Positions 46,946 through 64,000 of a stretch of 64,000 nucleotides of DNA are shown piece by piece. Under the pieces are notes generated by a model. It was given only the letters and a program-made list of their open reading frames with translations. It ran no database searches and was not told the origin of the DNA. How positions within the stretch are numbered: the first letter of the stretch is position 1; each line of letters starts with the position of its first letter. Origin of the DNA: Silurus meridionalis. Lineage: Eukaryota; Chordata; Actinopteri; Siluriformes; Siluridae. The stretch spans positions 26,635,905 through 26,699,904 of the forward strand of contig NC_060901.1 of assembly GCF_014805685.1 (NCBI RefSeq). The letters are read 5' to 3'. A program made the translations under genes and the position numbers.

Positions 46946-48365
46946 AACAGCTCAGTGCACAGACAGCAGTGGAGGACAGTGAGAGGATCTTTACTGAGCT
47001 GATCAGCTCCATGGAGAAAAAGCGTTTGGAGGTGAAGGAGATGATCAGAGCTCAGGAGGAGGCTGAACTGAGTCGACCTGAACGACTCCTGGAGGAACTG
47101 GAGCAGGAGATCACTGATCTTCAGAGGAGAGTCACTGAGATGGAGCAGCTTTCACACACACACGATCACATCCATTTCCTCCAGGTAACACACACTGTCT
47201 GATCTACAGAACCAGCTGTACTGCAATGTGGTCTAAAATGTGCCATTGTTTTTCCCAGATCCTGGCGTAGCTTAATTAGCAATGTTTAAAAATGTGCTTT
47301 CTGTAGGCTTTAGCTTCTGGACGTCGGTCTCCTCCAATAGAAAGACCAGATTTTCACACATCCAGCATCACTGTCCATCAACATCACTTATCAGATGGAA
47401 TGAGGAAATATTTCTCAGATCTAAAGAAGAAACTTGAGGAATTCTGTGAGGAGGAATTCAACAAAATCCCTGCACAAGGTAAGAGGAGCTGTTCCTGCTG
47501 GAGAAACACAATGATGGAGGTCTTTACTCGCTCTGTGACAGAGTGATGTCGAGGGGTCAGTCTTCATTCCTTTGCTGAGGTGAAGGAGTTTGTGTTCAAA
47601 CTCTGGTGCTTCAAGGCTGAAGTCTGACACATGACTTACACACGTTTCTGATCTGTCTATATTTCTGAAAGGTTCTTTTTCTTTCTTTACAGTTGAGGAT
47701 GTTCAGATTTTACTCTCAGAGCCAAAAAGAAGAGAAGATTTCCTAAAACGTAGGCATAAATCATTTAAGATGAATTATTTATCACCTAGCAAAAAATCTG
47801 TGTTACCTTTTATTATGTTTTTTTTTTAGGTTTCTGTTATCTGACTCTGGATCCCAATACGGCGTATCATACCCTCAGTCTGTCTGAGAAGAACAGAGAA
47901 GTTATATTCAGTAAGAATAAGCAAACATATTCAGATCATCCAGAGAGATTTGAATGCATCGCTCAGGTGTTGTGTGAGGAGAGTGTGTGTGGACGCTGTT
48001 ACTGGGAGGTGGAGTGGACTGATGGTGGTTTTGGAGGTGTGTTCATTTCAGTCTCATATAAAGACATCAGAAGGAAAGGTCGGGGTGATGAGTGTAGGTT
48101 TGGACGCAACAATCAGTCCTGGAGTCTGCATTGTTTTTCTTCTTCTCTCTGTTTCTATCACGGCAACATTAAGACTGATCTCAGAGTTCCGCCACCGTTC
48201 AGAATAGGAGTGTATGTGGATCACAGTGCAGGAACTCTGTCCTTCTACAGCGTCTCTGACACCATGAAGCTCCTCCACAGAGTCCAAACTACATTCACTC
48301 AGCCACTATATGCTGGATTTGCAGTCGGTCCATTTTCAACAGCGCGATTATGTGATTTAGAATAA
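45475..48365 (+). CDS. finTRIM-type E3 ubiquitin ligase, gene E (intact, 565 aa)
   Basis: Six exons join in frame: 45475-46077, 46712-46807, 46951-47184, 47307-47478, 47693-47749 and 47830-48365, total 1698 nt with stop. Exon 1 has the RING (CPVC...[10 protein letters not shown]...CPQC) and two B-box-like modules, and carries the same SVDQLSVDH extension as gene C. Exons 2-3 are coiled coil, exons 4-5 the linker, exon 6 PRY-SPRY ([24 protein letters not shown]). Exon 4 lacks the [10 protein letters not shown] start found in A and C and begins ALASGR, as in F (TFASGR). The SPRY has a three-residue insertion near GGFGGV and a short, distinct C-terminal loop (GFAVGPFS). Intron 1 holds an inverted L2 3' end. 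A polyadenylation signal AATAAA follows at 48376. Confidence 0.9.
46395..46625 (-). mobile_element. L2 LINE 3'-end fragment in intron 1 of gene E
   Basis: It is the inverted copy of the 1836-2036 sequence: TCAAGTTTATTTCTATAGCG then CAGACATTG, and later ATGAGCAGCTG, GGAAAAACTCCCTTAGAT and ACCTTGAGAGGAACC. It is a typical 5'-truncated LINE insertion. Confidence 0.85.
46903..46944. repeat. (TG)n microsatellite at exon 3 acceptor of gene E
   Basis: It ends six bases before the exon 3 acceptor (TCAACAG). The position is conserved with genes A, B and C but absent in F. Confidence 0.95.
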
Positions 48366-49890
48366 CAGATCTTTAAATAAATTGTGCAGTTGTGCCCTCA
48401 GGAGAACTGGTTACTTCGCCAGTAATGTTGTTTAGAGTAATGAAAAGAAAGTCTGGCATTTCCATGAGTCTTGCATCATAGCTCTTCCAGCAGAAATGAA
48501 GTGAAACCATGTCATGAGCATCCTGTAGAATTTGCACACATTGTGATAAGTTTGATGTATGAATGCAGGAATGTTTGCTTGTTAATCATCCACACGAATT
48601 TTAAATGTATTCTTCTCAGTGGCCAATTCTGCCCTCTGCTGGCAAAAATACTGTTCACACAATTCTCACCAGGTATACCAAGCAGATGGAAGATCGATCA
48701 TTTTCATGATTTCTTTAATTCATTCAATCTCGTATATAGGAAACAGATGACAAAAGAAAGAAAAACTTGGACTAGAAGAGTTGAGATATAAACTACTCAA
48801 TTCTGTTTCCTGAACATCACCTACGGAGATACTGTGATGCTTTGCTCATATGGTAGAAAATTATTGAATCACTCTTTGAGACGACTCATTCTTCTGAGTC
48901 ACCTGAGTCAAAATGAACGAATCATTCATGCGAACGATACCTTTGGTTAAGGACAATGTACAGTGTGATCAGTGTAAGCACCAAGACCTCAGCTCCGACC
49001 TGAGGTTTATCCCAATAGTAGCTAAACGTTAATTTGTACTCACTGGGGTACAAACATACAGACTAATCAAAGCTCAAAGTCAAAACAGGTTCCTGCAATA
49101 AGGAAACAGTCAACAGAAGTAAAAGAGGAAACCTTTTATACCTGATATATGAGCCTATTTTTCGTTATTTGGTTTTGTATTGTACGTTCAGTTTGCAATT
49201 TTTAATTTGCTTTTTCAAACTTTGCCTGACTTCTTTAAATAAAGCATATGTTTGCAACTGCATGGGTTATGTCATTCTCGGAATGCTGTTCTCCTTCATT
49301 ATTACATTTTTGTTCTACTTTAACACACCTTGCTCTGCAATTCAGATTTCATTTAACACCGAGACACTCCTTAGATAAAAATTTAAGTTGGGATAAAATG
49401 GTTCCACAGCCCCGAGTTTCACAATTAAAATCCCAAAACCCAAAGTCTACCTGAGACTAATAAAAATTCCAATCATCTGCATGAGCTAGTGAATTGAGCC
49501 ATGGACGATTAGCCATAATTGTGCTAAAGTATGCCTCAGGACACATCTACACTTATACATTTCAAAATGGTGTTTTCATCTAAAAACACTTTCATTTTTG
49601 TTTTAGTTTCCCAAAAGTCGCTCACCCTCAGTTAACCGTCTGAAAACATCCCTGTTTTGCGCTCTTCAAAAAGACTCTTCAACCCACGCCATTTTCCACC
49701 TGCCTTTTATTTACTTTCTAGCTATTTCAGAGTGTGTACCCTGACTTACCTTTAAATTAAGGGCAAGTTTAAGGGTATTTTTAAACATACACCAGTTTAT
49801 CTATAAATTTATACTAAACCTCAAGTTGAAGTTACTGTCACAGAGGTTAGCAAAACATCGTGACACCTTATAGCTCCACCCATTCTCTCT
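48366..49890. other. Spacer between genes E and F
   Basis: No gene or clear repeat was recognised. Confidence 0.5.
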
Positions 49891-49896
49891 GTAGCA

Positions 49897-49930
49897 CTAT
49901 ATATTCAAGTTATTCAACAAAAACGAAACT
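49897..49930 (+). promoter_or_regulatory. TATA-like box and ISRE-like site of finTRIM gene F
   Basis: CTATATATTC at 49897-49906 is followed by AAAAACGAAACT at 49919-49930, one mismatch from the ISRE consensus. The ATG follows 38 bp downstream of the ISRE-like site. Confidence 0.45.
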
Positions 49931-49967
49931 GGTCTCTGCATTCTCCTCTCTCTAACTCAGAGTGAAA

Positions 49968-52900
49968 ATGGCAGAGGCCAGAATTTCAGTAGATCAGGAT
50001 CAGTTTATCTGTTCAGTGTGTCTGGATCTCCTGAAGGATCCGGTGACTGTCCCGTGTGGTCACAGTTTCTGTAAGGTGTGTATTAATGGCTGCTGGGATC
50101 AGGAGGATCAGAAGGGTATCTACAGCTGTCCTCAGTGCAGAGACACTTTCACTCCAAGGCCTGTTCTACGCAGCAACAACATGTTGGCTGAAGTGGCGGA
50201 AAAACTAAACAAGAAAACTGAACTCCAAGCTGCTTCTCCTGATCACAGTTACGCCGGACCTGGAGATGTGGAGTGTGATTTCTGCACCAGGAGAAAACAC
50301 AAAGCTGTCAAAGCCTGTCTGGTGTGTCTGGTTTCGTTCTGTGAAACTCATCTGAAACCTCATCTAGAAGTTCCTGCTTTAAAAAATCATATGTTAATTG
50401 AAGCCTCAGCAAAACTACATGAGAAAATCTGCTCTGAACATAACAAGCTGACTGAGATCTACTGCAGAACTGATCAAACCTGCATCTGTTATATGTGTAT
50501 GATGGAAAATCACAAAGGGCACAAAACTGTCACTGCTGAAGAGGAAAGAAGTGAGAAACAGGTAGGAATAAAACATTTTTACTCATTAAAAACTCACTTA
50601 TAAAAATTCCCTAAAAATTTGTGGCATGATCAAGTGTTATTACTGTTGGTTTTAATCTGGTCAGACCAGTCGGTAAAAATGTAAGCGATTTCGATGGCAA
50701 GCCACACCTAGCCATCCTAGCAGGCATTGAATGTGCATCAAATCAACATACCATGATGGATTTTTAGAGTGAACACAAACTTGCAAACCCTCACCTTAGG
50801 GCACCATAACCACCAGAAAGCTCTAATCACAGTGGGTCTTCTTAGTTGCCCTCATGGGTCGAGCACCCATTATTATTATTTTTATTTTTTATACTACTTT
50901 AGGTAGCCAGTATGGGTAGCTGTAAACAACCACACTTGCACACTAGCTAGGTCCCTTTTGATCCAGCTGACTTTTGATCTTTACCAGTCATGCAATTCCC
51001 AAAGCCCCACATTGAATCAGTCTCTGATGTGCGGTAGTCTGGTCACCAAGAGAACAACCAGGGACCCCAGGACTTGGAACTGCGGATTGGAACCAGCCCA
51101 CCATTCCATTTTGAAACGTGTCCCTATCATCAAACAAGACTCCCTCAGCTGTTGTGCAGAGCTGAAGATGAAACAAACTATATTGAAAAGAGTGACAAGT
51201 GATCTTTGGGTGTCTGGGAGATGCAGTGAAGGACCTCCTTTTTTACCCTGGAATACTTCACTTGTGTCCAGCCAGCTGGGTTTTCTTGATAGCAATGGGA
51301 TACCGTTCCACCTCTGGCCATGCCAATTCAGCTGCATCATGGGGAGCCGGGAGACACAACTAGAGACATAGTGAGTGGCAGCAGCTTCTGGAGTGTCTGG
51401 CAGCTCTTGCTAAGGGCTTCAATGTGCAATTAACTGTAGAGAGCATGGAGTGATTGATGTTGGGTTGGTGGAACAGGGCAAAGTATTCAGATCTTTCCAA
51501 GTTAAGGTCTCAAAGTCTTTCTTTAGATCCTGGGCATCCTGTTTAACCCTGACATGTGAGTGTGAGGAGGAAGACTATAAAGACAAGTGGAATTTTTGCT
51601 GAGCTCCAGGCTCATGATTATTATTTGAACTGCACTTTTTGGTGTACTTTTAAAATGTAACCAACAACAAAACACTAAGCCGAAACAGGTTAATCCTAGG
51701 ACACCCATGGCCATTGTGCTTCAGGTGACTTTTTTTCTTACTATCTTTCAAATGATCTTGAAGATATGTAAGAATTATTAGAGAAAAATTTAAGCAAATT
51801 ATTCATTCTCAGTCTTAGTAGAGGGGAGGTGGTAACTCTGTGGTTAAGGCTCTGGATTACTGATTGGGGGTTTAAGCCAGAAAATCTCCAAGATGCCACT
51901 CTTGGGGTCCTTGAGCAAGGCCCTTAACACTCTGTGCTCCAGAGGCGCTGTATGTGCTCTGACCCTAGCTTCCTAACATCGCTGGGATATGTGAAGAAAT
52001 AATTTTACTGTGCTGTCAAGTACATCTGAGAAGTGTCAGTCTTTTTGTCAGTCACCTTGTTGGCTACCATACATCATATTGATGTAGTTGCATAAACATT
52101 GGTGGGAATAATAAAAAAAAGTAAATTTATACCTAATGATGCCTTAATTGTCCTACATATGCACCCACCAAGTTCATAGTTCATAATCTCAGCAATATTG
52201 ATGATTTCTTCCCAGAGTGAGTTAAAGGAGGAGCAGATGAAATCCCAGCAGAGAATCCAGGAGAAGCAGAAGAAGGTGCAGGAGCTGAAACAGGCTGTGA
52301 ACACTATAAAGGTGAGCAGTGAGCAGAGACGGAGCTGCTCCTAGAAACACACACAACATGGACAACATGGAGTCCTTTAGAGTCCCAGTGACAGAGGGAA
52401 TGAGAGATAAATAAATAAATGAACCTTCATGTTCTTGTGTCAGCTCAGTGCACAGACAGCAGTAGAGGACAGTGAGATGATCTTTACTGAGCTGATCAGC
52501 TCCATGGAGAAAAAGCGCTCGGAGGTGACGGAGATGATCAGAGCTCAGGAGGAGGCTGAACTGAGTCGAGCTGAACGACTCCTGGAGGAACTGGAGCAGG
52601 AGATCGCTGATCTTCAGAGGAGAGTCACTGAACTGGAGCAGATTTTACACACACACGATCACATCCATTTCCTCCAGGTAACACACACTGTCTGATCTAC
52701 AAAAGACAAAACAAAAGACAGGAAAAGATGCATGTTATTAAAATGTAATAATATGTAGACAATCTTTCACAGATGGATGAAGCTTTGCCCATCTTTACTT
52801 CTGAGAGGCTGTGCCACTCTAAAATAACTATTTTTACCCAATCATCTATTTTAGAGAGGCACAGCCTCTTAGAATTAAAGATGGGCAGAGCTTCATCCAT

Positions 52901-54737
52901 CCGTGAAAGATTGTCTACAAATTATGAAACAACTTCAGAGTAATGTTCAACATAAAATTGCAAAACATTTAAATATCTTATCATTTATATTTCATAATAT
53001 GATCAAATGTTTTAAAGAATCTGGAGAAATCTCATTAACACCTCCAGAAATCATTGTCTGTGAACACAGTTTGGCGTGTCATCCACAAGTACAGGTTAAA
53101 TCGTTATCATGCAAAGAAGACGACATGCGTGAACATGATTCAGAAACGTCGCCATCCTCTTTGAGCCGAAGCTCATTTAAAATGTACTGAGGCAAAGCGG
53201 AAAACTGTGGTCAGATGAATCGAAGTTTTAATGTCATTTAGGAAACAGTGGATAACATGTCCTCCAGACTAAAGAGGAGAGGGATCATCTGGCTTTTCTA
53301 TCAGTTCAAAAAGTCGCATCTCTGATGGTATGGGAGTGTATTAGTGACTGTGGAATGGGCAGCTTGTACATTTGGAAAGGCTCCATCAGTGCTGAACTCT
53401 ATATACAGGTTTTAGAGCAACAAATGCTTAAAAGGCCCTGATCATCAGTTGCCACAGTCATCAACACCACATTGCGATTTCCATTCTGATGTTTAAAGTA
53501 AAAAAATCAACTATATTAACATTGAGATGTCGAGATTTCCTGGTTTGATAACGAAGGATCTGGATGAGATGTTTGTGTTCAAATGCTCAATAATGACTTA
53601 TTTTACATTTAAATTAATATTGCGTTTTCTAGACTTTTGCTTCTGGCCGTCAGTCTCCCCCACAAGACAGACCAAATTTCCACACGTCCAACATCACGTT
53701 CAATTGGAATCTAACATTCCCTGAAGTGAGGAATTCTCTTAAAATTCTGAAAAGTAAATTAACGGAACTGTGTACAGAGGAATTTGGCAAAATCCGTCCA
53801 CAAGGTAAGATGAGCTGTTCCTCTTGGAGATGATGGACATCTTTACTAGACCGAGTCCTGACAAAATATTTATTTTAAAAGTAATTTGCTATTCTTGTAT
53901 TTGGATTTTTTTGTAGTTGATAGTTGTAAAAGTTGTGTTACATATGCAAACATTTTTATCACTATTATTGTAGTCGGACTTCCACAAGCTGAATTTAAAT
54001 CCACTTTTCTTGAACCTCCAACTTTTAGACAAATGATGATGCTATTGGCTTTTCATTTCTCTCCACAGCTGCAGCAGTTCAGCAGGCAATCTTACCTTCG
54101 ATGCCGGAGAGCCGAGAAGATTTCCTGAAATGTACATCCATCAAATCAGAAAAAAAAAAGTGTGTGTCTCATTTTGTATATTAAACCCAATTTTTCTTTT
54201 ATTTTAGATTTCTGTTATCTGACTCTGGATCCAAAAACGGCATATCGCAACCTCATTCTGTCTGAGAAGGACAGAGTGGTGAGACACAGCCAGAGAAAGC
54301 TGACGTATTCTGATCACCCAGAGAGATTTGTGAACATCGCTCAGGTGTTGTGTAAGGAGAGTGTGTGTGGACGCTGTTACTGGGAGGTGGAGTGGAGCGG
54401 TGATGGAGGTGTCTTCCTGTCAGTCTCATATAAAGACATCAGCAGGAAAGGACAAGACGATGAGTGCGTGTTCGGACGCAACAGTCAGTCCTGGAGTCTG
54501 TATTGTTCGCCGTCATCTCTTGCTTTCTATCACAACAACATCAAGACTGATCTCAGGATTCCGTCATTGTCCAGAATAGGAGTGTACGTGGATCACAGTG
54601 CAGGAACTCTGTCCTTCTACAGAGTCTCTGACACCATGAGGCCCTTTCACAGAGTCCAAACCACATTCACTCAGCGTCTGTACGCTGGCTTCTGGGTTGG
54701 CATTAAATCAACTGTAAGGTTGTGTGATCCAGAATAA
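49968..54737 (+). CDS. finTRIM-type E3 ubiquitin ligase, gene F (intact, 562 aa)
   Basis: Six exons join in frame: 49968-50561, 52216-52311, 52444-52677, 53633-53804, 54069-54131 and 54208-54737, total 1689 nt with stop. The domain order is RING (here CSVC at the first zinc pair), two B-box-like modules, coiled coil, linker, PRY-SPRY. It is the most diverged of the five: exon 5 is longer (63 nt), exon 4 is strongly changed (FHTSNITFNWNLTF), and introns 1 and 3 are enlarged by repeats, including a 72-bp fold-back and a Tc1 relic. The SPRY keeps GRCYWEVEW and [14 protein letters not shown], and its C-terminal loop is GFWVGIKST. The ATG at 49968 is chosen over the upstream GTG because MAEA is the family start. 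Confidence 0.88.
51815..52035 (+). repeat. SINE-like dispersed repeat, intron 1 of gene F
   Basis: It includes GTGGTTAAGGCTCTGGATTACTGATTGGGG, CCACTCTTGGGGTCCTTGAGCAAGGCCCTTAACACTC and a GCTGGGATATGTGAAGAAATAATTTTACTGTG 3' part. It shares its core with 28560-28640. Long stretches of this family occur widely in fish. Confidence 0.6.
52754..52919. repeat. 72-bp near-perfect inverted repeat (fold-back), intron 3 of gene F
   Basis: The arms 52754-52825 and 52848-52919 pair with 67 of 72 matches around a 22-bp spacer. The arm starts TGTAGACAATCTTTCAC and ends CACTCTAAAAT. An RNA from either strand would form a long hairpin. Confidence 0.9.
52921..53440 (+). pseudogene. Tc1-like transposase relic, intron 3 of gene F
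   Basis: Translated pieces match a Tc1 subfamily different from the one at 4149. NVQHKIAKHLNIL...FKESGEIS (52940-53030) belongs to the helix-turn-helix region. LWSDESKF near 53204-53225 holds the first catalytic Asp. SLMVWECISDCGMGSLYIWKG and LYIQVLEQQML follow near 53320-53430. There are many stops and deletions, and the rest of the catalytic domain is gone. The adjacent fold-back may derive from the same mobile element. Confidence 0.7.
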
Positions 54738-56066
54738 CAAGATGGTGTGAAGCATCACAAGTCAACTTCTAAAACTGCATGACTTCAAGATGATACCTAA
54801 ACTGCATACATACAGCTGGTAAATTATGCCTTTTGTATGAAGAAACTGATTGCTCAGGTGTGATTTTGGAACATTCTTCTGCACAAACACTCATCAAATC
54901 TTGAAGATTCTGTGGGCCTATTCTATGAACTCTGATCTTCAGTTCTTTCTATAGATTTTTGGCATTAATAGGATTTAAGGCAGGTGATTGGCTGGAACAT
55001 TCTTTGCTATGTTTCCACACGGACGGTTTTAATTGCCGGATGGCGGATTTGGTGCTCGATTTGAGACTCTGCGCATCAGTAAAACAAATGTTTTGTGATT
55101 AAAAATTAATTTTTAAAAGGCCCTTTTAAAAAAGATTTTTTTTTTTTTTATATATATATCTGAGTAAAGAAAGGACATCATGAATAAACGTGTGATGCAT
55201 TGAAGGTTTTCATTTCGCAATTAAAAATTATGCACGCTGCATAATTTTGATTAAATTTAATGGATTTGTGTTAACGGGTTATTAACACGTCCATTTTTCA
55301 CTCACCTGAAAAAAAAATATTCTAAAGGTTTTCTATAAAAAAAGAAAACAAAAAGAAGAATATTTGGAGGTTCACGGTCCTGTGCATTCAGAGGTTCTAG
55401 ATCCTTTTAGAGTCTGGATTCTAGTAACATGCACAATATGCGATATTCAAAAACCTTTTCTTTTTAACCACTGATCATTTCCGCCCTCTGCTGGTGAAAT
55501 TCTATATTCTCTCTGTCTCTCTTTCTTTTTCTCTCTCCTCCAGTCCCATAATATAATCGATATTTATATTTTTTTGTCATTAATACTATCCAACCTTGGG
55601 TGTTGCTGTAATGGAATGCACATCAACATGTTGCAGTCCAGACCGATTTCAGTGTGACACACAGTTTGGATCAGGTTTTGGGTAAAATGTAAATCAAAAG
55701 CAGATTTGTGGGAACAGTCTAAAAAAGGACCTTATATGGATGGAAAAGTGTCCCAGGCGTCCCAAAACTTGGTCTTGGTAAGAAAACAGGACTCATGAGG
55801 AACAGTGGTTTTTATTTATAGTCAGGAAAAGTACAAGTCTCCTGAAAATGACGCTTCAGTACTGTAAGAAAGTCGTCTATCGCTACACAAACCCTTGACG
55901 CTGGGATTGGTTCGTTAAAAAAGCATAGAAGCATGACAGGAAAAGATGGAGAACATGGAGAACATCAAGACCCTGAAAATCAAATGTGTGTTATTTTGGT
56001 TTGGGTCCATTTCTTCCACTGCTTTGGGTTTCTTTGGTGGTTCTTCATGTAGATATAGACAAATGG

Positions 56067-56112
<46 letters not shown>

Positions 56113-56129
56113 TGTGTGTGTGTGTGTGT
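54738..56129. other. Convergent spacer between finTRIM gene F and LAMA2
   Basis: 54840-55020 resembles a diverged transposon piece (ATTCTTCTGCACAAACACTC... AGATTTTTGGCATTAATAGG). 55810-56129 is probably LAMA2 3' untranslated sequence: a polyadenylation signal on the - strand (TTTATT at 55811-55816 on +) lies about 315 bp after the stop. A (TG)n repeat at 56071-56128 lies right behind the stop codon. Confidence 0.45.
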
Positions 56130-63276
<7,147 letters not shown>

Positions 63277-63384
63277 CTACAGAAAGGAGAGAGAACAGAA
63301 AGGACAAAAGAGGAACTTATTTTACATAGAACCTGCTAAAAAGAGTAGAATCAGACAAACAGCTAGGTAAGAAACAACCTGAGA

Positions 63385-63970
63385 ATCAGATGATCGGACA
63401 CATAGATGGCCAGTCGAACAGACCAGGACCAGGCAGACAGACATCCAACCAGATGGAATGACAGACAACTAGACAGACAGATTAATCGAGTATATATGTA
63501 GGCAACCAGTCAGACACGAAGCAAGACAGTCAAACAGCCAATCAACCAGATGAATCAACAGACAAGCAGAGACCAATCAAACAGATATGTAGTCAGACAC
63601 ACAGCCAGAGAGTCGACAAAACAATCAACGAAAATGGAATGAGAGACATCTAGACAGACCAATCAAGCGTATTTGTAAGAAGACAACCAGCCAGATGGAA
63701 CCATAGATAACTAGACAGAGACAGAGAGACAGACAGTCTAATCAAACAGATATGTAGACAAACATCCAACCAGATGGGACGACAGACAGACATATATGTA
63801 GACAGACAAACCACCAACCATATCAAGTATTAGACAACTAGACAGACAGACAGATTAATCAAGCATGTATGTAGAGAGCCAGTCAGAAACACAGCCAGAC
63901 CGTCAGACAGAGATCCAACCAGATAGAACAGACAGACAGATAGATGACAACACAGATACACTAATAACAG
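63385..63970. repeat. Degenerate AGACAGAC/AACCAGAT repeat, LAMA2 intron
   Basis: Mixed repeats of AGACAGACA, ATCCAACCAGATGG, TAGACAGACAGATTAATCAA and ATATGTAGACA repeat loosely about every 70-110 bp. No exon was seen between 63277 and the window end. Confidence 0.7.
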
Positions 63971-64000
63971 CCGACCAGAACTGGTCCTGCATCACTTATT

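Overview
The window is vertebrate genomic DNA, almost certainly from a ray-finned (teleost) fish. The evidence is multi-exon genes with GT-AG introns, five finTRIM-type RING/B-box/coiled-coil/B30.2 genes (a teleost-expanded antiviral TRIM family), fish-type L2, RTE, hAT, Tc1 and Ty3/gypsy elements, and very dense (CA)n microsatellites. The species cannot be fixed from the sequence; the repeat flavour would fit an otophysan such as a catfish. This last point is inference.

Layout. 1-2036: 3' half of an L2-like LINE, then AT repeats and unassigned spacer. 4028-13662: a three-level transposon nest. A hAT element with 8-bp target duplications contains a decayed Tc1/mariner, which in turn contains a full-length reverse-oriented Ty3/gypsy retrotransposon with 998/1109-bp LTRs, a 4-bp target duplication and a tRNA-Ser primer site. 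14288-28138: three finTRIM genes on the minus strand. Gene A is intact (565 codons). Gene B has lost exons 4-5 and carries an RTE LINE in intron 1. Gene C is intact (568 codons). 29866-41506: ARHGAP18 on the plus strand, 15 exons that join in frame to 652 codons, with introns full of mini- and microsatellites and a short inverted telomere-repeat block. 42643-42991: a finTRIM exon-1 fragment flanked by a 15-bp direct repeat. 45475-54737: two further intact finTRIM genes, E and F, on the plus strand. 56130-63276: the last 11 exons of LAMA2 (laminin alpha-2, LG3 to LG5) on the minus strand; the rest of the gene lies beyond the window.

ARHGAP18 and LAMA2 are also neighbours on human 6q, so this is an ancient linkage block into which a finTRIM cluster has been inserted on both sides of ARHGAP18. 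All finTRIM 5' ends point towards ARHGAP18 (minus-strand genes on its left, plus-strand genes on its right). The finTRIMs are probably interferon-inducible E3 ubiquitin ligases: an exact ISRE match lies just upstream of gene C and one-mismatch versions lie upstream of E and F. ARHGAP18 (RhoA GTPase-activating protein) and LAMA2 (basement-membrane laminin) are ordinary housekeeping/structural genes with no evident functional link to the TRIM cluster.

All exon boundaries were read by eye from splice signals, frame continuity and similarity to known families. No alignment or database search was run.
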